Of a stretch of DNA of 43,954 nucleotides, positions 1-7,757 are shown one piece after another. The translations under genes were made by a program, and so were the position numbers. Every line of letters starts with the position of its first letter. Positions within the stretch are counted from its first letter, which is position 1. Source of the stretch: Burkholderiales bacterium. GTDB lineage: Bacteria; Pseudomonadota; Gammaproteobacteria; Burkholderiales; Burkholderiaceae_E. A model generated the notes under the pieces. It had not been told where the DNA came from, did not search any database, and saw only the letters and a list, made by a program, of their open reading frames with translations. The DNA is taken from assembly GCA_027489195.1 (NCBI GenBank), contig JAIYAG010000095.1:1-43954 (forward strand), in the 5' to 3' direction.

Positions 1-323
1 CCGCGGGCCTGATGGGCGTGCCGCGGACCGCGCTGATCCTGCGCCACCTGCTGCCGAACGTGATGCCCTCGCTGCTGGTGCAGGCCGGCATCCGGATCAG
101 CACCGCGATCCTGCTGGAGTCGGGGCTGTCGTTCTTCGGCATCGGCGTGGTGCCGCCCACGCCCGACTGGGGGCTGATGATCGCCGAGGGCCGCGCCTTC
201 ATCACCATGGCGCCCTGGATCTCGGGTGTGCCCGGTGTCGCGCTCGCGGTGCTGCTGGTGGGGCTGACGCTGCTGGGCGACGGGCTGCGCGACGCGTTCT
301 CGCCGCGCTCCGAGGGGCGCTGA
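1..323 (+). CDS. ABC transporter permease, DppC/OppC type (C-terminal end only)
   Basis: Only the last ~107 residues lie in the window; the reading frame is open from base 3 and the start is outside. The segment has the cytoplasmic EAA-type loop of binding-protein-dependent permeases (GVPRTALILRHLLPNVMPS, about residues 4-22 of the visible part) that docks on the ATPases, then hydrophobic membrane segments and the ending LLGDGLRDAFSPR, typical of DppC/GsiD-like inner-membrane subunits. The next gene starts one base after the stop, so it is operonic with the two ATPases that follow. Substrate cannot be read from this fragment; the gamma-glutamyltransferase gene downstream hints at small peptides or gamma-glutamyl compounds (inference). 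Confidence 0.9.
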   Translation, partial: AGLMGVPRTALILRHLLPNVMPSLLVQAGIRISTAILLESGLSFFGIGVVPPTPDWGLMIAEGRAFITMAPWISGVPGVALAVLLVGLTLLGDGLRDAFSPRSEGR

Positions 324-324
324 G

Positions 325-1293
325 ATGACGGCGCCCCTGCTGGAGATCGATCGGCTGTCGCTCAGGCGCGGCCGCAACACCGTGCTCGACGAGGTCTCGC
401 TGTCGCTGGCGCGCGGCCGCTCGCTGGGGCTGCTCGGTGAGTCCGGGGCAGGCAAGTCCACGCTCGCGATGGCGATCATCGGGCTGCTGCGCGAGCCCGA
501 GGTGGGCCTGTCCGGCAGCCTGCGCTTCGACGGCACCGAGCTCACCGAGCTCACCGAGTCGCGGTTCCAGACGCTGCGCGGCCGTCGCATCGGCTTGATC
601 TTCCAGGATGCGATGGGCTCGCTCGATCCGTGCTTCACCGTCGGCAGCCAGATCTGCGAGCCGCTGCGCCGGCACCTGAAACTGGACAAGCGGGCCGCGC
701 TCGAGCGCGCCGCCCAGCTCCTCGACAGCGTCGGCATTCCGGATGCGCGCGCGCGCCTGTCCGCCTATCCGCACCAGCTCTCCGGCGGCATGCAGCAGCG
801 CGTGATGATCGCGATCGCGCTCGCCTGCGACCCGGAGCTGCTGATCGCCGACGAACCGACCAGCGCGCTCGACGTCACCATCCAGGCGCAGATCATGACG
901 CTGGTGATGGACCGGGTGCGCGCGCTCGGCTCGAGCGCCGTCTTCGTGCTGCACGACCTCGCACTCGCCGCGCAGGTCTGCGACGAGGTGGCGGTGATGT
1001 ACGGCGGCCAGATCGTCGAGACCGGGCCGTCGGCGCTGCTGCTCGAGACGCCGCTGCACCCGTACACGCAGGGGCTGCGCGCCTGCGTGGTCGAGCTCGA
1101 CTCGCACGAGCTCGAGCCGCTCGCCGGCAACGTGCCCGATGCGGCCGACATGCCGCCGGGCTGCCGCTTCGCCACCCGCTGCCCGAAGGCCGGGCCGCGC
1201 TGCACCCAGGTGCGCCCGCCGCTCGTCGAGCTCGAGGGCCGGCGGGTCGCCTGCTGGGTCGCGCAGGGCGAGCCGGTCGGGGCCGCATCGTGA
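325..1293 (+). CDS. ABC transporter ATP-binding protein, DppD/OppD type
   Basis: 322-residue cytoplasmic ATPase energising a peptide-type importer. Walker A GESGAGKST (residues 38-46), signature LSGGMQQR, Walker B LLIADEPTSALD and the H-loop VLHDLA are all intact. The C-terminus has the oligopeptide/dipeptide extension (PLHPYTQGL, then a Cys-containing GCRFATRCPKAGPRC segment) that marks the OppD/DppD family. The ATG lies one base after the permease stop with a GAGGGG ribosome site nearby; the TGA at 1291-1293 overlaps the GTG of the next gene as GTGA, implying coupled translation. It should pair with the following ATPase as a heterodimer. Confidence 0.95.
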   Translation: MTAPLLEIDRLSLRRGRNTVLDEVSLSLARGRSLGLLGESGAGKSTLAMAIIGLLREPEVGLSGSLRFDGTELTELTESRFQTLRGRRIGLIFQDAMGSLDPCFTVGSQICEPLRRHLKLDKRAALERAAQLLDSVGIPDARARLSAYPHQLSGGMQQRVMIAIALACDPELLIADEPTSALDVTIQAQIMTLVMDRVRALGSSAVFVLHDLALAAQVCDEVAVMYGGQIVETGPSALLLETPLHPYTQGLRACVVELDSHELEPLAGNVPDAADMPPGCRFATRCPKAGPRCTQVRPPLVELEGRRVACWVAQGEPVGAAS

Positions 1294-2297
1294 GCGGCGG
1301 CATCGCTGGCGGCACGAGCGGCCAGCCGCTGTTCTCGGTCCTCGACGTCGAGAAGGCGTACGAGGTCGGCCGCGCGCCGTCCGTGCGGCGCTTCGCGCGC
1401 GGCGAGCCGCGGCTGCTGCATGCGCTCGACGGCGTGCGGCTGGACGTCGGCGATGGCGACGCGGTCGCGCTGGTCGGCGAGAGCGGCTCGGGCAAGTCGA
1501 CGCTGGTGCGGCTGATGCTCGGGCTCGAGGCCGCCACCGAAGGCCGTCTGCTGTATCGCGGCGCCGACCTCGGCACGCTGTCGGGCGAGGCGCGCCGTGT
1601 CTTCTCGCGCGAGGTCGCCTACATCTACCAGGATGCGCGCGGCTCGATGAATCCGCGGATGCGCGTCGGCGACGTGCTCGCCGAGCCGATGCGTCTGCAC
1701 GGGCTGTGCACCGACGCCGAGGTGCCCGCGCGGGTCGGTGCGCTGCTCGAGCGTGTGGGCCTGTCGGCGACGATGCGTGACCGCTTCCCGAGCGAGCTGT
1801 CGGGCGGCCAGGTGCGGCGCGTCGCGGTGGCGCGCGCGCTCGCCTCGGAGCCGAAGATCGTGTTCGCCGACGAGTCGGTCGCGGGCCTCGACGTCTCGGT
1901 GCAGGCGCAGCTGCTGAACCTGCTGCGCAGCCTGCGCCGCGAGATGGGGCTGACCCTGGTCTTCATCACGCACGACCTCGGTGTCGCGAGCTACCTGTGC
2001 GACCGCATCGCGGTCATGTACCTGGGTCGCGTGGTCGAGGAGGGGCCGACCGGCGACGTGCTCACCCGCCCGCGCCATCCGTACACGCGCGCGCTGATGG
2101 ACGCGTTCCCCAGCTTCGGCCGGCCGCTGGGGGCGCCCTTGCGCGGCGAGATCCCCAGCCCGATCGACCTGCCGCGCGGATGCCGTTTCGCGTCGCGCTG
2201 CCCGCAGGCCCGTGACGCCTGCCGGGAAACCGAACCGGTGCTGGTGGCCGACGGGCCGGGGCGTCGTGTAGCCTGCGCCTTCCCGCTTTCGTCCTGA
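1290..2297 (+). CDS. ABC transporter ATP-binding protein, DppF/OppF type
   Basis: 335-residue partner ATPase of the importer. I place the start at GTG 1290, overlapping the previous stop (GTGA); the open frame runs further upstream but that part is only a shadow of the preceding gene. Walker A GESGSGKST (about residue 64), signature LSGGQVRR, Walker B IVFADESVAGLD (Ser where most family members have Pro after the catalytic Glu) and H-loop ITHDLG are visible. The C-terminal oligopeptide extension with RHPYTRALMDAFPS and GCRFASRCPQARDAC follows the same pattern as the partner. Cytoplasmic, membrane-associated through the permeases. Family is certain; the cargo is not. Confidence 0.93.
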   Translation: MSGGIAGGTSGQPLFSVLDVEKAYEVGRAPSVRRFARGEPRLLHALDGVRLDVGDGDAVALVGESGSGKSTLVRLMLGLEAATEGRLLYRGADLGTLSGEARRVFSREVAYIYQDARGSMNPRMRVGDVLAEPMRLHGLCTDAEVPARVGALLERVGLSATMRDRFPSELSGGQVRRVAVARALASEPKIVFADESVAGLDVSVQAQLLNLLRSLRREMGLTLVFITHDLGVASYLCDRIAVMYLGRVVEEGPTGDVLTRPRHPYTRALMDAFPSFGRPLGAPLRGEIPSPIDLPRGCRFASRCPQARDACRETEPVLVADGPGRRVACAFPLSS

Positions 2298-2350
2298 CAG
2301 CCCGACGTCCCGACGGCCCTGCCGTGCCGACGTCTTCCGGAGTACCTTCG

Positions 2351-3955
2351 ATGACTTCCCCCTCGGCCAGCGGCCGCGGCGGCGCGATCACCGCGCCCCA
2401 TCACCTGGCCACCGAGGCCGGTCTCGACGTCCTCGCCCGCGGCGGCAACGCCATCGAGGCCACCATCGCCGCCGGCGCCGTGCTCGCCGTCGTCTACCCG
2501 CACATGAACGCCATCGGCGGCGACGCGTTCTTCACCGTCGCCGAGGCGTCGGGCGCCTGCTTCGGCCTCGACGGTGCCGGGCCCTCGGCCGCGGTCTGCA
2601 CGCCCGAGGCGTACCGTGCGCGCGGCTTCCAGGCCATCCCCAAGCGCGGCCCGTGGGCCGCGAACACCGTCGCCGGCATGGTGTCCGTGTGGGGCGCCGC
2701 CTACGAGCATTCGCGCTCGCGCTGGGGCGGCACGCTGTCGTGGGCCGAGCTGCTCGCGCCGGCCACGAAGCTCGCCGGCGACGGCTTCGCCGCGAACGCA
2801 GGGCAGGGCGCCGCGATGCGCGGCCACTGGGCGCAGCTCTCGCAGACCGAGGCGTTCGTGAAGAACTTCGCGCCCGGCGGCCGCATCCCCGAGAAGGGCG
2901 ACACGCTGCGCCAGACCGCGCTCGCCGAGAGCCTCGCGCTGCTCGCGCACGAGGGTGCCAACGGCTTCTACCGCGGCGAGCTCGGCCGGCGCATCGCCGC
3001 CGGCCTGCAGCGCGAAGGCAGTCCGATCGACGCCGGCGACCTCGCCCGCTTCGAGTGCCGCCGCGTCGCGCAGCCCTCGGTGCGCTACCGTGCCGGCACG
3101 CTGCGCAACCTGCCGCCGCCCACCGTCGGCATCACCTCGCTCACGATTCTCGGCATCCTCGACCGCTTCGACCTCTCGGGCCTCGAGCCGATGTCCGCCG
3201 AGTTCGTGCACCTGCACGCCGAGGCCGCCAAGCTCGCGCACGCGCTGCGCGACCGGCACCTGGGCGACCCCGACTTCGTCGACGTGCCCGTGCAGCGCAT
3301 GCTCGCGCCCGCCACGCTGGACGCGCTCGCCGCCCGCATCGACCGCACCCGTGCCGCCCCCTTCAACGACGGCCCGCTGCCCGGCGACACCGTGTGGTTC
3401 GGCGTCGCCGACGCCCAGGGCCGCTCGGTCAGCGCCATCCAGAGCCTGTGCTGGGAGTACGGCAGCGGCGTGATGGCCGGCGACACCGGCATCGTCTGGC
3501 ACAACCGCGGTCACGGCTACACCTTCGAGCCCGGCCGCGCCAACACGCTGGCCCCCGGCAAGCGCCCGTCGCACACGCTGAACGCACCCACCTGGTTCGG
3601 CGACGACGGCTCGCGCATCGTGTTCGGCACCATGGGCGGCGAGGCCCAGCCGCAGATCTCCGCCGCCGTGCTCACGCGCGCGATGGACCTCGGCATGCCG
3701 CTGGCCGACGCGCTCGCCTCACCGCGCTGGGTGCTCGGCCGCGCCTGGGGCGACCAGTCGCCCACCACGCTCAAGCTCGAGCGCCGCTTCCCCGAGGCCA
3801 CCGCCGCGGGCCTGCGCGCGCTCGGCCACGACGTCGAGTGGTTCGACGAGTGGTCCGACTACATGGGGCATGCGGGCGTGATCCGCATCGGCGTCGACGG
3901 CGCGATGGACGTGGGGAGCGATCCGCGCAGCGATGGGGCGGCGGGGGCGCTCTGA
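2351..3955 (+). CDS. Gamma-glutamyltransferase family protein, cytoplasmic type
   Basis: 534 residues, an Ntn-hydrolase family that cleaves or transfers gamma-glutamyl groups after self-cleaving into two subunits. The probable nucleophile is Thr347 in GDTVWFGVADAQG, followed by the family features SAIQSLCWEYGSGVM, a GKRPSHTLNAPT segment and the GTMGGEAQPQ region. ATG 2351 is preferred because GGAG sits 8 bases upstream; GTG 2324 in frame has no such site. There is no signal peptide, so it resembles the intracellular YwrD-like branch rather than periplasmic Ggt. It lies 53 bases behind the ABC ATPases, suggesting that imported gamma-glutamyl peptides are processed inside the cell (inference). 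Confidence 0.88.
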   Translation: MTSPSASGRGGAITAPHHLATEAGLDVLARGGNAIEATIAAGAVLAVVYPHMNAIGGDAFFTVAEASGACFGLDGAGPSAAVCTPEAYRARGFQAIPKRGPWAANTVAGMVSVWGAAYEHSRSRWGGTLSWAELLAPATKLAGDGFAANAGQGAAMRGHWAQLSQTEAFVKNFAPGGRIPEKGDTLRQTALAESLALLAHEGANGFYRGELGRRIAAGLQREGSPIDAGDLARFECRRVAQPSVRYRAGTLRNLPPPTVGITSLTILGILDRFDLSGLEPMSAEFVHLHAEAAKLAHALRDRHLGDPDFVDVPVQRMLAPATLDALAARIDRTRAAPFNDGPLPGDTVWFGVADAQGRSVSAIQSLCWEYGSGVMAGDTGIVWHNRGHGYTFEPGRANTLAPGKRPSHTLNAPTWFGDDGSRIVFGTMGGEAQPQISAAVLTRAMDLGMPLADALASPRWVLGRAWGDQSPTTLKLERRFPEATAAGLRALGHDVEWFDEWSDYMGHAGVIRIGVDGAMDVGSDPRSDGAAGAL

Positions 3956-4036
3956 GGCGCGATCGCCGGCGTCACGACCCAAGCATGATCGGGCGTCGGC
4001 CCGGGGCTGCAGGCCGACCAAGCCAGCGCCCTCGAG

Positions 4037-5230
4037 TCACACGTGGCGCCAGTCGTCGCCAGGCATGATGCGCTTCATGAACGCATCGAACATCGGGACC
4101 GTGTAGGCGGTGTCACCGTGGTTCGGACTCCAGATCATTCCCTTGGCGATCAGCGAACTGCGGGTCGGCGCGAGTGACGTGACCTTGGCCGGGTAGCAGG
4201 TGGCGATGTCGCCCGAGCGATGCGGACCCGGACCGAGTTCGGCCATCGCGCGCAGGTAACGCTTTTCCTTCGGCGTCAGCCGATCGAAGCGCACGCGGAA
4301 GAAGCTTTCGTCGAGCGCCGCCACTGCGCTCCCCGAGGCGCGCTGGACCGCATCGATGCCGATCGGCGAGCGCGCCGCCTGCTCCCAGGTGTGGAACCCC
4401 CATTGCTGCAGGAAATACGCATAGCCTTGGGTGACCTCGACGAGCTGATGAAGCGCGGCCTCGTCGATGTCTACCCCTTCCTTCTGCAACGGCACTCGGA
4501 TCGCCTGCTCGGCGGCGGGCCGCGGGAGCGGCCCGATCTCCGGGAAGTTGAACAGGCGCTCGGCGTAGGACTTGGCGTTGCCCATCCGACCGCGCAACTG
4601 CGGCAGGCCTGCGCCCACCAGCACGACCGGTAGCTGCTGCTGCTCGATGCGGTGCATGGCTGTGATCAGGACCGCCAATTGGTCCTCCGCGACGTATTGC
4701 AACTCGTCGATGAAGATCGCTTCGGCGGTGCCGGCTGCCTTCGCGGCCTGGCCGACCTGTTCGAAGAGCGCCTGCAGATCATGCTCGAGGTCGCCGTTGT
4801 CCGCGAGGCCGGGCTCGGCCTCGTAGTCCAGTCCGACCTCGAGATCCTGATACTTGATCTTCATCTTTCCCGCGAATCCTGCGAGTGCGCGCAGGCCGCG
4901 GATGGCGAACTCCTTCGCCGCTGCGATGTTGCTCAGCCTGAGCAGAGCTTGGCGCAGCTGAGGTGCGAGGATCGCGGGCAGAGATCGCCCCTCCGGGGCC
5001 TCGATCCGGATGGTATGGATCCCTGCCGCCTCTGCCTTGGTCCGGATGCGGTCGAGCAGAACGGTCTTTCCGACACCGCGCAGACCGACCAGCATGGCGC
5101 TCTTCGCATGGCGACCGATCCTGGCGCGCTGCAGCGCGACATGCATGTCTTCGAGAAGCGCGTCGCGGCCGGCGAGTTCGACAGGCGGCGAGCCGGCTCC
5201 CGGCACGAACGGATTTCGGATGGAGTCCAT
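4037..5230 (-). CDS. AAA-family ATPase with C-terminal helical/winged-helix region, function unknown
   Basis: 397 residues from ATG 5230 (start MDSIRNPFVPGAG, typical of this widespread stand-alone family; an in-frame ATG at 5314 would run back through the palindromic promoter region and is less likely). Walker A GLRGVGKT (49-56), Walker B AIFIDELQYV and a sensor-like VVLVGAGLPQLRG segment mark an ORC/Cdc6-like or archaeal-ATPase-like P-loop protein. The C-terminal third (LTPKEKRYLRAMAELG onward) looks like a winged helix. No neighbour suggests a partner, and it is transcribed towards the gamma-glutamyltransferase gene. Its upstream region is markedly AT-richer than the surroundings, which could reflect transfer. 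Function is not known; no specific role is claimed. Confidence 0.85.
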   Translation of the reverse strand: MDSIRNPFVPGAGSPPVELAGRDALLEDMHVALQRARIGRHAKSAMLVGLRGVGKTVLLDRIRTKAEAAGIHTIRIEAPEGRSLPAILAPQLRQALLRLSNIAAAKEFAIRGLRALAGFAGKMKIKYQDLEVGLDYEAEPGLADNGDLEHDLQALFEQVGQAAKAAGTAEAIFIDELQYVAEDQLAVLITAMHRIEQQQLPVVLVGAGLPQLRGRMGNAKSYAERLFNFPEIGPLPRPAAEQAIRVPLQKEGVDIDEAALHQLVEVTQGYAYFLQQWGFHTWEQAARSPIGIDAVQRASGSAVAALDESFFRVRFDRLTPKEKRYLRAMAELGPGPHRSGDIATCYPAKVTSLAPTRSSLIAKGMIWSPNHGDTAYTVPMFDAFMKRIMPGDDWRHV

Positions 5231-5239
5231 GGGCCTCTC

Positions 5240-5300
5240 GTTTATAGCGAGTTTCGCAATCTTATCCTCTGACTGTAAGAACGCAAAGCTCTGTATAAAC
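5240..5300. repeat. 61-bp imperfect inverted repeat over the AAA ATPase promoter
   Basis: Two 25-base arms (5240-5264 and 5276-5300) around an 11-base centre match at 19 of 25 positions when one is reversed and complemented. The outer 7 bases (GTTTATA / TATAAAC) and inner 5 (TCTTA / TAAGA) are perfect. It ends 9 bases before the ATG at 5230 and contains a plausible minus-strand promoter. It could be an operator for autoregulation or a leader hairpin. Confidence 0.7.
5259..5286 (-). promoter_or_regulatory. Candidate sigma-70-like promoter of the AAA ATPase gene
   Basis: Read on the minus strand: TTGCGT at 5286-5281, 16-base spacer, TAAGAT at 5264-5259, about 30 bases before the ATG. Both hexamers are partial matches (3/6 and 4/6). 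The elements lie within the two arms of the inverted repeat, so a protein binding the palindrome would compete with RNA polymerase. Confidence 0.4.
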
Positions 5301-5332
5301 ACCATCGGCGCCACAAGACCCCGCCGGGCGCC

Positions 5333-6235
5333 TCAACCCAGCCGACGCACCGCCTCGATCGCGATGGCCCGGCCGTGCTCCTGCACGAAGTGCCCGCCGT
5401 CGGCCACCTGCATCGGCGCCGGACAGCCGCGGATGCCTGCCCGGAGACGCTCCATCAGCGCCGGCGTGAACACCGGGTCCTGCATCCCGATCGCCATCAT
5501 CGAGCGGCCCGCCCAAGCCTCGGCCCAGAAGGCGGCCGCCTCGCGCGAGACGGCCGCGCCGTCGTCCTGCGGATGCTCCGGCACCAGGTCCGGGAACGCC
5601 CGGGTGGCCGCGCGGAAGTCCGGCCCCGGAAACGGCGCGTCGTAGGCCGCGCAGGCCGCGTCGTTCATCTGCGGATTGCCGCGCGAGAAGAGCCGCGAGA
5701 TCGCGAAGTCGGGCTTGCCGCGGCACATCGCGCGCCACTGCAGGAAGCCCTCGGGCAGCGGTGTCTCGGCGGTGGCCAGGTAGGTGTTCATCACCAGCAG
5801 GCCGCGCCAGCGCGCCGGCGCCGCCATCGGCAGCGTCAGCCCGATCAGCCCGCCCCAGTCCTGCACCACCAGGTTCACGCGCTCCAGCGCCAGCCACTCG
5901 ACGAACGCGAGCAGCACCCGGCGGTGCCGATCGAAGGTGTGCCACGCGACGTCGAGCGGCTTGTCGCTGCGGCCGAAGCCCGGCATGTCGGGCGCCACCA
6001 CGCGATGCCCGGCCGCGAGGAACTCGGGGATCATCAGCCGGTACAGGTAGCTCCAGGCCGGGTTGCCGTGCAGGCACAGCCAGGTGACCGGCGCATCGCG
6101 CGGGCCTTCGTCCAGGTAGTGCAGCCGCAGACCGCCGAGCTCGGGCAGGGCGCTGGTGTAGCGCGGCGTCCAGGGACAGTCCGGCAGGTCGGCGAAGCGA
6201 TCGTCGGGCGTGCGCAGGTGCGGGGTGTCGGTCAT
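5333..6235 (-). CDS. Haloalkane dehalogenase-like alpha/beta hydrolase
   Basis: 300-residue alpha/beta-hydrolase, predicted cytoplasmic. Haloalkane dehalogenases cleave carbon-halogen bonds through an Asp nucleophile. Here Asp126 and the halide-binding Trp127 sit in VVQDWGG; the oxyanion/halide motif is HGNP (56-59) followed by AWSYLYR; the catalytic His is His282 in GGHFVQEHG; Asp253 in MQDPVF is the likely acid. Using Asp where most hydrolases have Ser is the strongest evidence. The ATG at 6235 overlaps the stop of the preceding small membrane protein (ATGA), so the two are translationally coupled; the longer in-frame extension upstream is a shadow of that gene. A fluoroacetate dehalogenase or epoxide hydrolase relative is possible, but Trp after the nucleophile favours a haloalkane dehalogenase. 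Confidence 0.85.
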   Translation of the reverse strand: MTDTPHLRTPDDRFADLPDCPWTPRYTSALPELGGLRLHYLDEGPRDAPVTWLCLHGNPAWSYLYRLMIPEFLAAGHRVVAPDMPGFGRSDKPLDVAWHTFDRHRRVLLAFVEWLALERVNLVVQDWGGLIGLTLPMAAPARWRGLLVMNTYLATAETPLPEGFLQWRAMCRGKPDFAISRLFSRGNPQMNDAACAAYDAPFPGPDFRAATRAFPDLVPEHPQDDGAAVSREAAAFWAEAWAGRSMMAIGMQDPVFTPALMERLRAGIRGCPAPMQVADGGHFVQEHGRAIAIEAVRRLG

Positions 6236-6588
6236 GGGGCGGCGTGCGGGTCGAGTCGGTGCGGCCCGAGCAGCAGCGCGCGCACGTCGCCGCGCTGGCG
6301 CAGGCTCTCGACCAGCAGGTAGATGCACAGGAAGGGCGTGCCCCCCACCGTCGCCAGCACCGCGAGCCCGAGGCCGCCTGCGCTGAAGCGGTGGCGCCAG
6401 GCGACCCACAGCGCCGACAGCAGCAGCAGACACAGGAAGTCCAGGTTGAACTGACCCGCCCAGCCCATCGCGGCCAGGTCGCCGATGAACACGGGCAGGA
6501 AGTCCGCCCCGTGGCGCGCGATGACGACGCCGGTGTACGCGACGACGGTGAGCAGCATCAGCGACAGGATCAGGCGGAGCGGCAGCAT
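6232..6588 (-). CDS. Small inner-membrane protein, unknown function
   Basis: 118 residues from ATG 6588, with three or four hydrophobic segments (LPLRLILSLMLLTVVAYTGV near the start, LDFLCLLLLSALWVAW, then LGLAVLATVGGTPFLCIYLLV) and a basic tail. I recognise no named family with confidence; it looks like small integral-membrane proteins annotated only as hypothetical. Its TGA overlaps the start codon of the dehalogenase-like hydrolase, so it is the first gene of a two-gene unit and may aid uptake of, or tolerance to, a halogenated or hydrophobic substrate (inference). Frames extending upstream of 6588 give a Pro/Ser/Arg-rich sequence unlike protein and were left out. Confidence 0.7.
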   Translation of the reverse strand: MLPLRLILSLMLLTVVAYTGVVIARHGADFLPVFIGDLAAMGWAGQFNLDFLCLLLLSALWVAWRHRFSAGGLGLAVLATVGGTPFLCIYLLVESLRQRGDVRALLLGPHRLDPHAAP

Positions 6589-6635
6589 GGTCGGAGGCTC
6601 GGAGGGTGAGGAGGGTGATCGGGGCCGTCGGACAC

Positions 6636-6653
6636 GATCGGTCCAGGCCGATC
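6636..6653. promoter_or_regulatory. Palindrome GATCGG-N6-CCGATC upstream of the membrane protein/dehalogenase pair
   Basis: A perfect 6-base inverted repeat with a 6-base spacer lies 48-65 bases upstream of ATG 6588, and also just beyond the LysR gene stop. It could be an operator for the downstream pair or a weak hairpin at the end of the LysR transcript; no T-run follows, so an operator is slightly favoured. Confidence 0.3.
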
Positions 6654-6697
6654 CGGACGGTAGCCGTGCGCGTGGCACGCTTCAATGACGTGCGGGG

Positions 6698-7612
6698 TCA
6701 TGGGCCCGCCCCCGCCAGGTGGTCCCCGAACGCCCTGACCTTCGCCGACGGCTGGCGCACGCTCGGGCTGATCAGGTGCACCGGAATCGGGGGCGCGGGC
6801 CAGTCGGGCAGGAGCACCTGCAGGTCGCCGGTCGGCATCACGTCATCGAACAGCCAGGTCGGCGAGAAGCCGATCCCCATCCCCGAGAGCACGGCCGCGC
6901 GCACGACCTCGCTGCTGTTGGTCTGCAGGCGCCCTTGGGCGCGGACGGTCACCGTGGTCCCCGCAGCCACGGCGGCGCCGGGTCCGGCCGTGAAGGTCCA
7001 GGCGTTCTGGGTGGCCAGTTCGGTGTAGACGATGCAGTCCAGCCGCAACAGGTCCTCGGGCACGCGCGGCATCGCCATGCCTTCGGACAGGGTCCGCAGG
7101 TACTCGCGGCTGGCGATCAGCACGCGCTGCGTGGTGCCGATTCGGCGGGCCACCAGCGAACTGTCGGCCAGCTCCCCGATCCTCACGGCGACGTCGATCC
7201 CCTGCTCGACCAGATCGACGAATCCGTCGTCGAGCCGCAGGTCGATCTTCACCTCGGGGTGCGCCGCCAGGAAGGTCCTGACCCGGGGCAGCAGCTTGAG
7301 CCGACCGAAGCCGACCGATGCCGCCACCCTCAGCCAGCCGCTGAGCTGCCGGCCGCCGTCGCGCACGCTGCGCTCGGCCTCCGCCACCTCGTCCACCAGG
7401 CGGCGGGCCTGTTCGAAGTAGCGAGCGCCCGCTTCGGTCAGTGCGAGAGACCGGGTGTTGCGGCTCAGCAGCCGTGCCCCGAGTTCACGCTCGAGCGCCG
7501 CCACCTGCTTGCTCACCGCGCTCTGGGTGGTGCGCGCCTCCCGCGCGACGGTCGAGAAGCTGCCGCGCTCGACGACGCGCACGAAGGTCCGCATGGCCGT
7601 GAGTCGATCCAA
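6698..7612 (-). CDS. LysR-family transcriptional regulator
   Basis: 304 residues. The start is placed at TTG 7612 because GGAG lies 6 bases upstream on the minus strand and it yields the usual LysR beginning [M]DRLTAMRTFVRVVE; ATG 7594 is the next choice, and the in-frame ATG at 7702 lies beyond the palindrome. The helix-turn-helix is SFSTVAREARTTQSAVSKQV, with a substrate-binding fold behind (LRVAASVGFGRLKLLP onward). It is divergent from the AhpD-like gene, 145 bases apart, with a T-N11-A palindrome between them. LysR proteins usually control the divergent gene and themselves, so the AhpD-like/EamA pair is its likely target. Confidence 0.92.
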   Translation of the reverse strand: MDRLTAMRTFVRVVERGSFSTVAREARTTQSAVSKQVAALERELGARLLSRNTRSLALTEAGARYFEQARRLVDEVAEAERSVRDGGRQLSGWLRVAASVGFGRLKLLPRVRTFLAAHPEVKIDLRLDDGFVDLVEQGIDVAVRIGELADSSLVARRIGTTQRVLIASREYLRTLSEGMAMPRVPEDLLRLDCIVYTELATQNAWTFTAGPGAAVAAGTTVTVRAQGRLQTNSSEVVRAAVLSGMGIGFSPTWLFDDVMPTGDLQVLLPDWPAPPIPVHLISPSVRQPSAKVRAFGDHLAGAGP

Positions 7613-7626
7613 GGTCCGCTCCAGAA

Positions 7627-7643
7627 CATTCCTGAACGGAATG
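7627..7643. promoter_or_regulatory. LysR-type operator (T-N11-A palindrome)
   Basis: CATTCC-TGAAC-GGAATG is a perfect 6-base inverted repeat with 5-base spacing, and T7629 to A7641 gives the T-N11-A form of LysR boxes. It begins 15 bases upstream of the regulator's TTG start and lies in the divergent intergenic region, fitting autoregulation and control of 7758-8303. Confidence 0.6.
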
Positions 7644-7757
7644 AATGATAGGCCGGATGTCCGTCTAGTCGGTCGATCGGTCATGAACCAAAGTTCACCC
7701 ATCGGACGCGCCGCCGGCGCATCCGTCCCCGAACCCGCCCTTCACCGGAGCCTCGCC

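Noticed and set aside
5231..5314. 28-residue N-terminal extension of the AAA ATPase from ATG 5314
   Set aside because: It would translate through the promoter palindrome, and the family normally starts at MDSIRNP.
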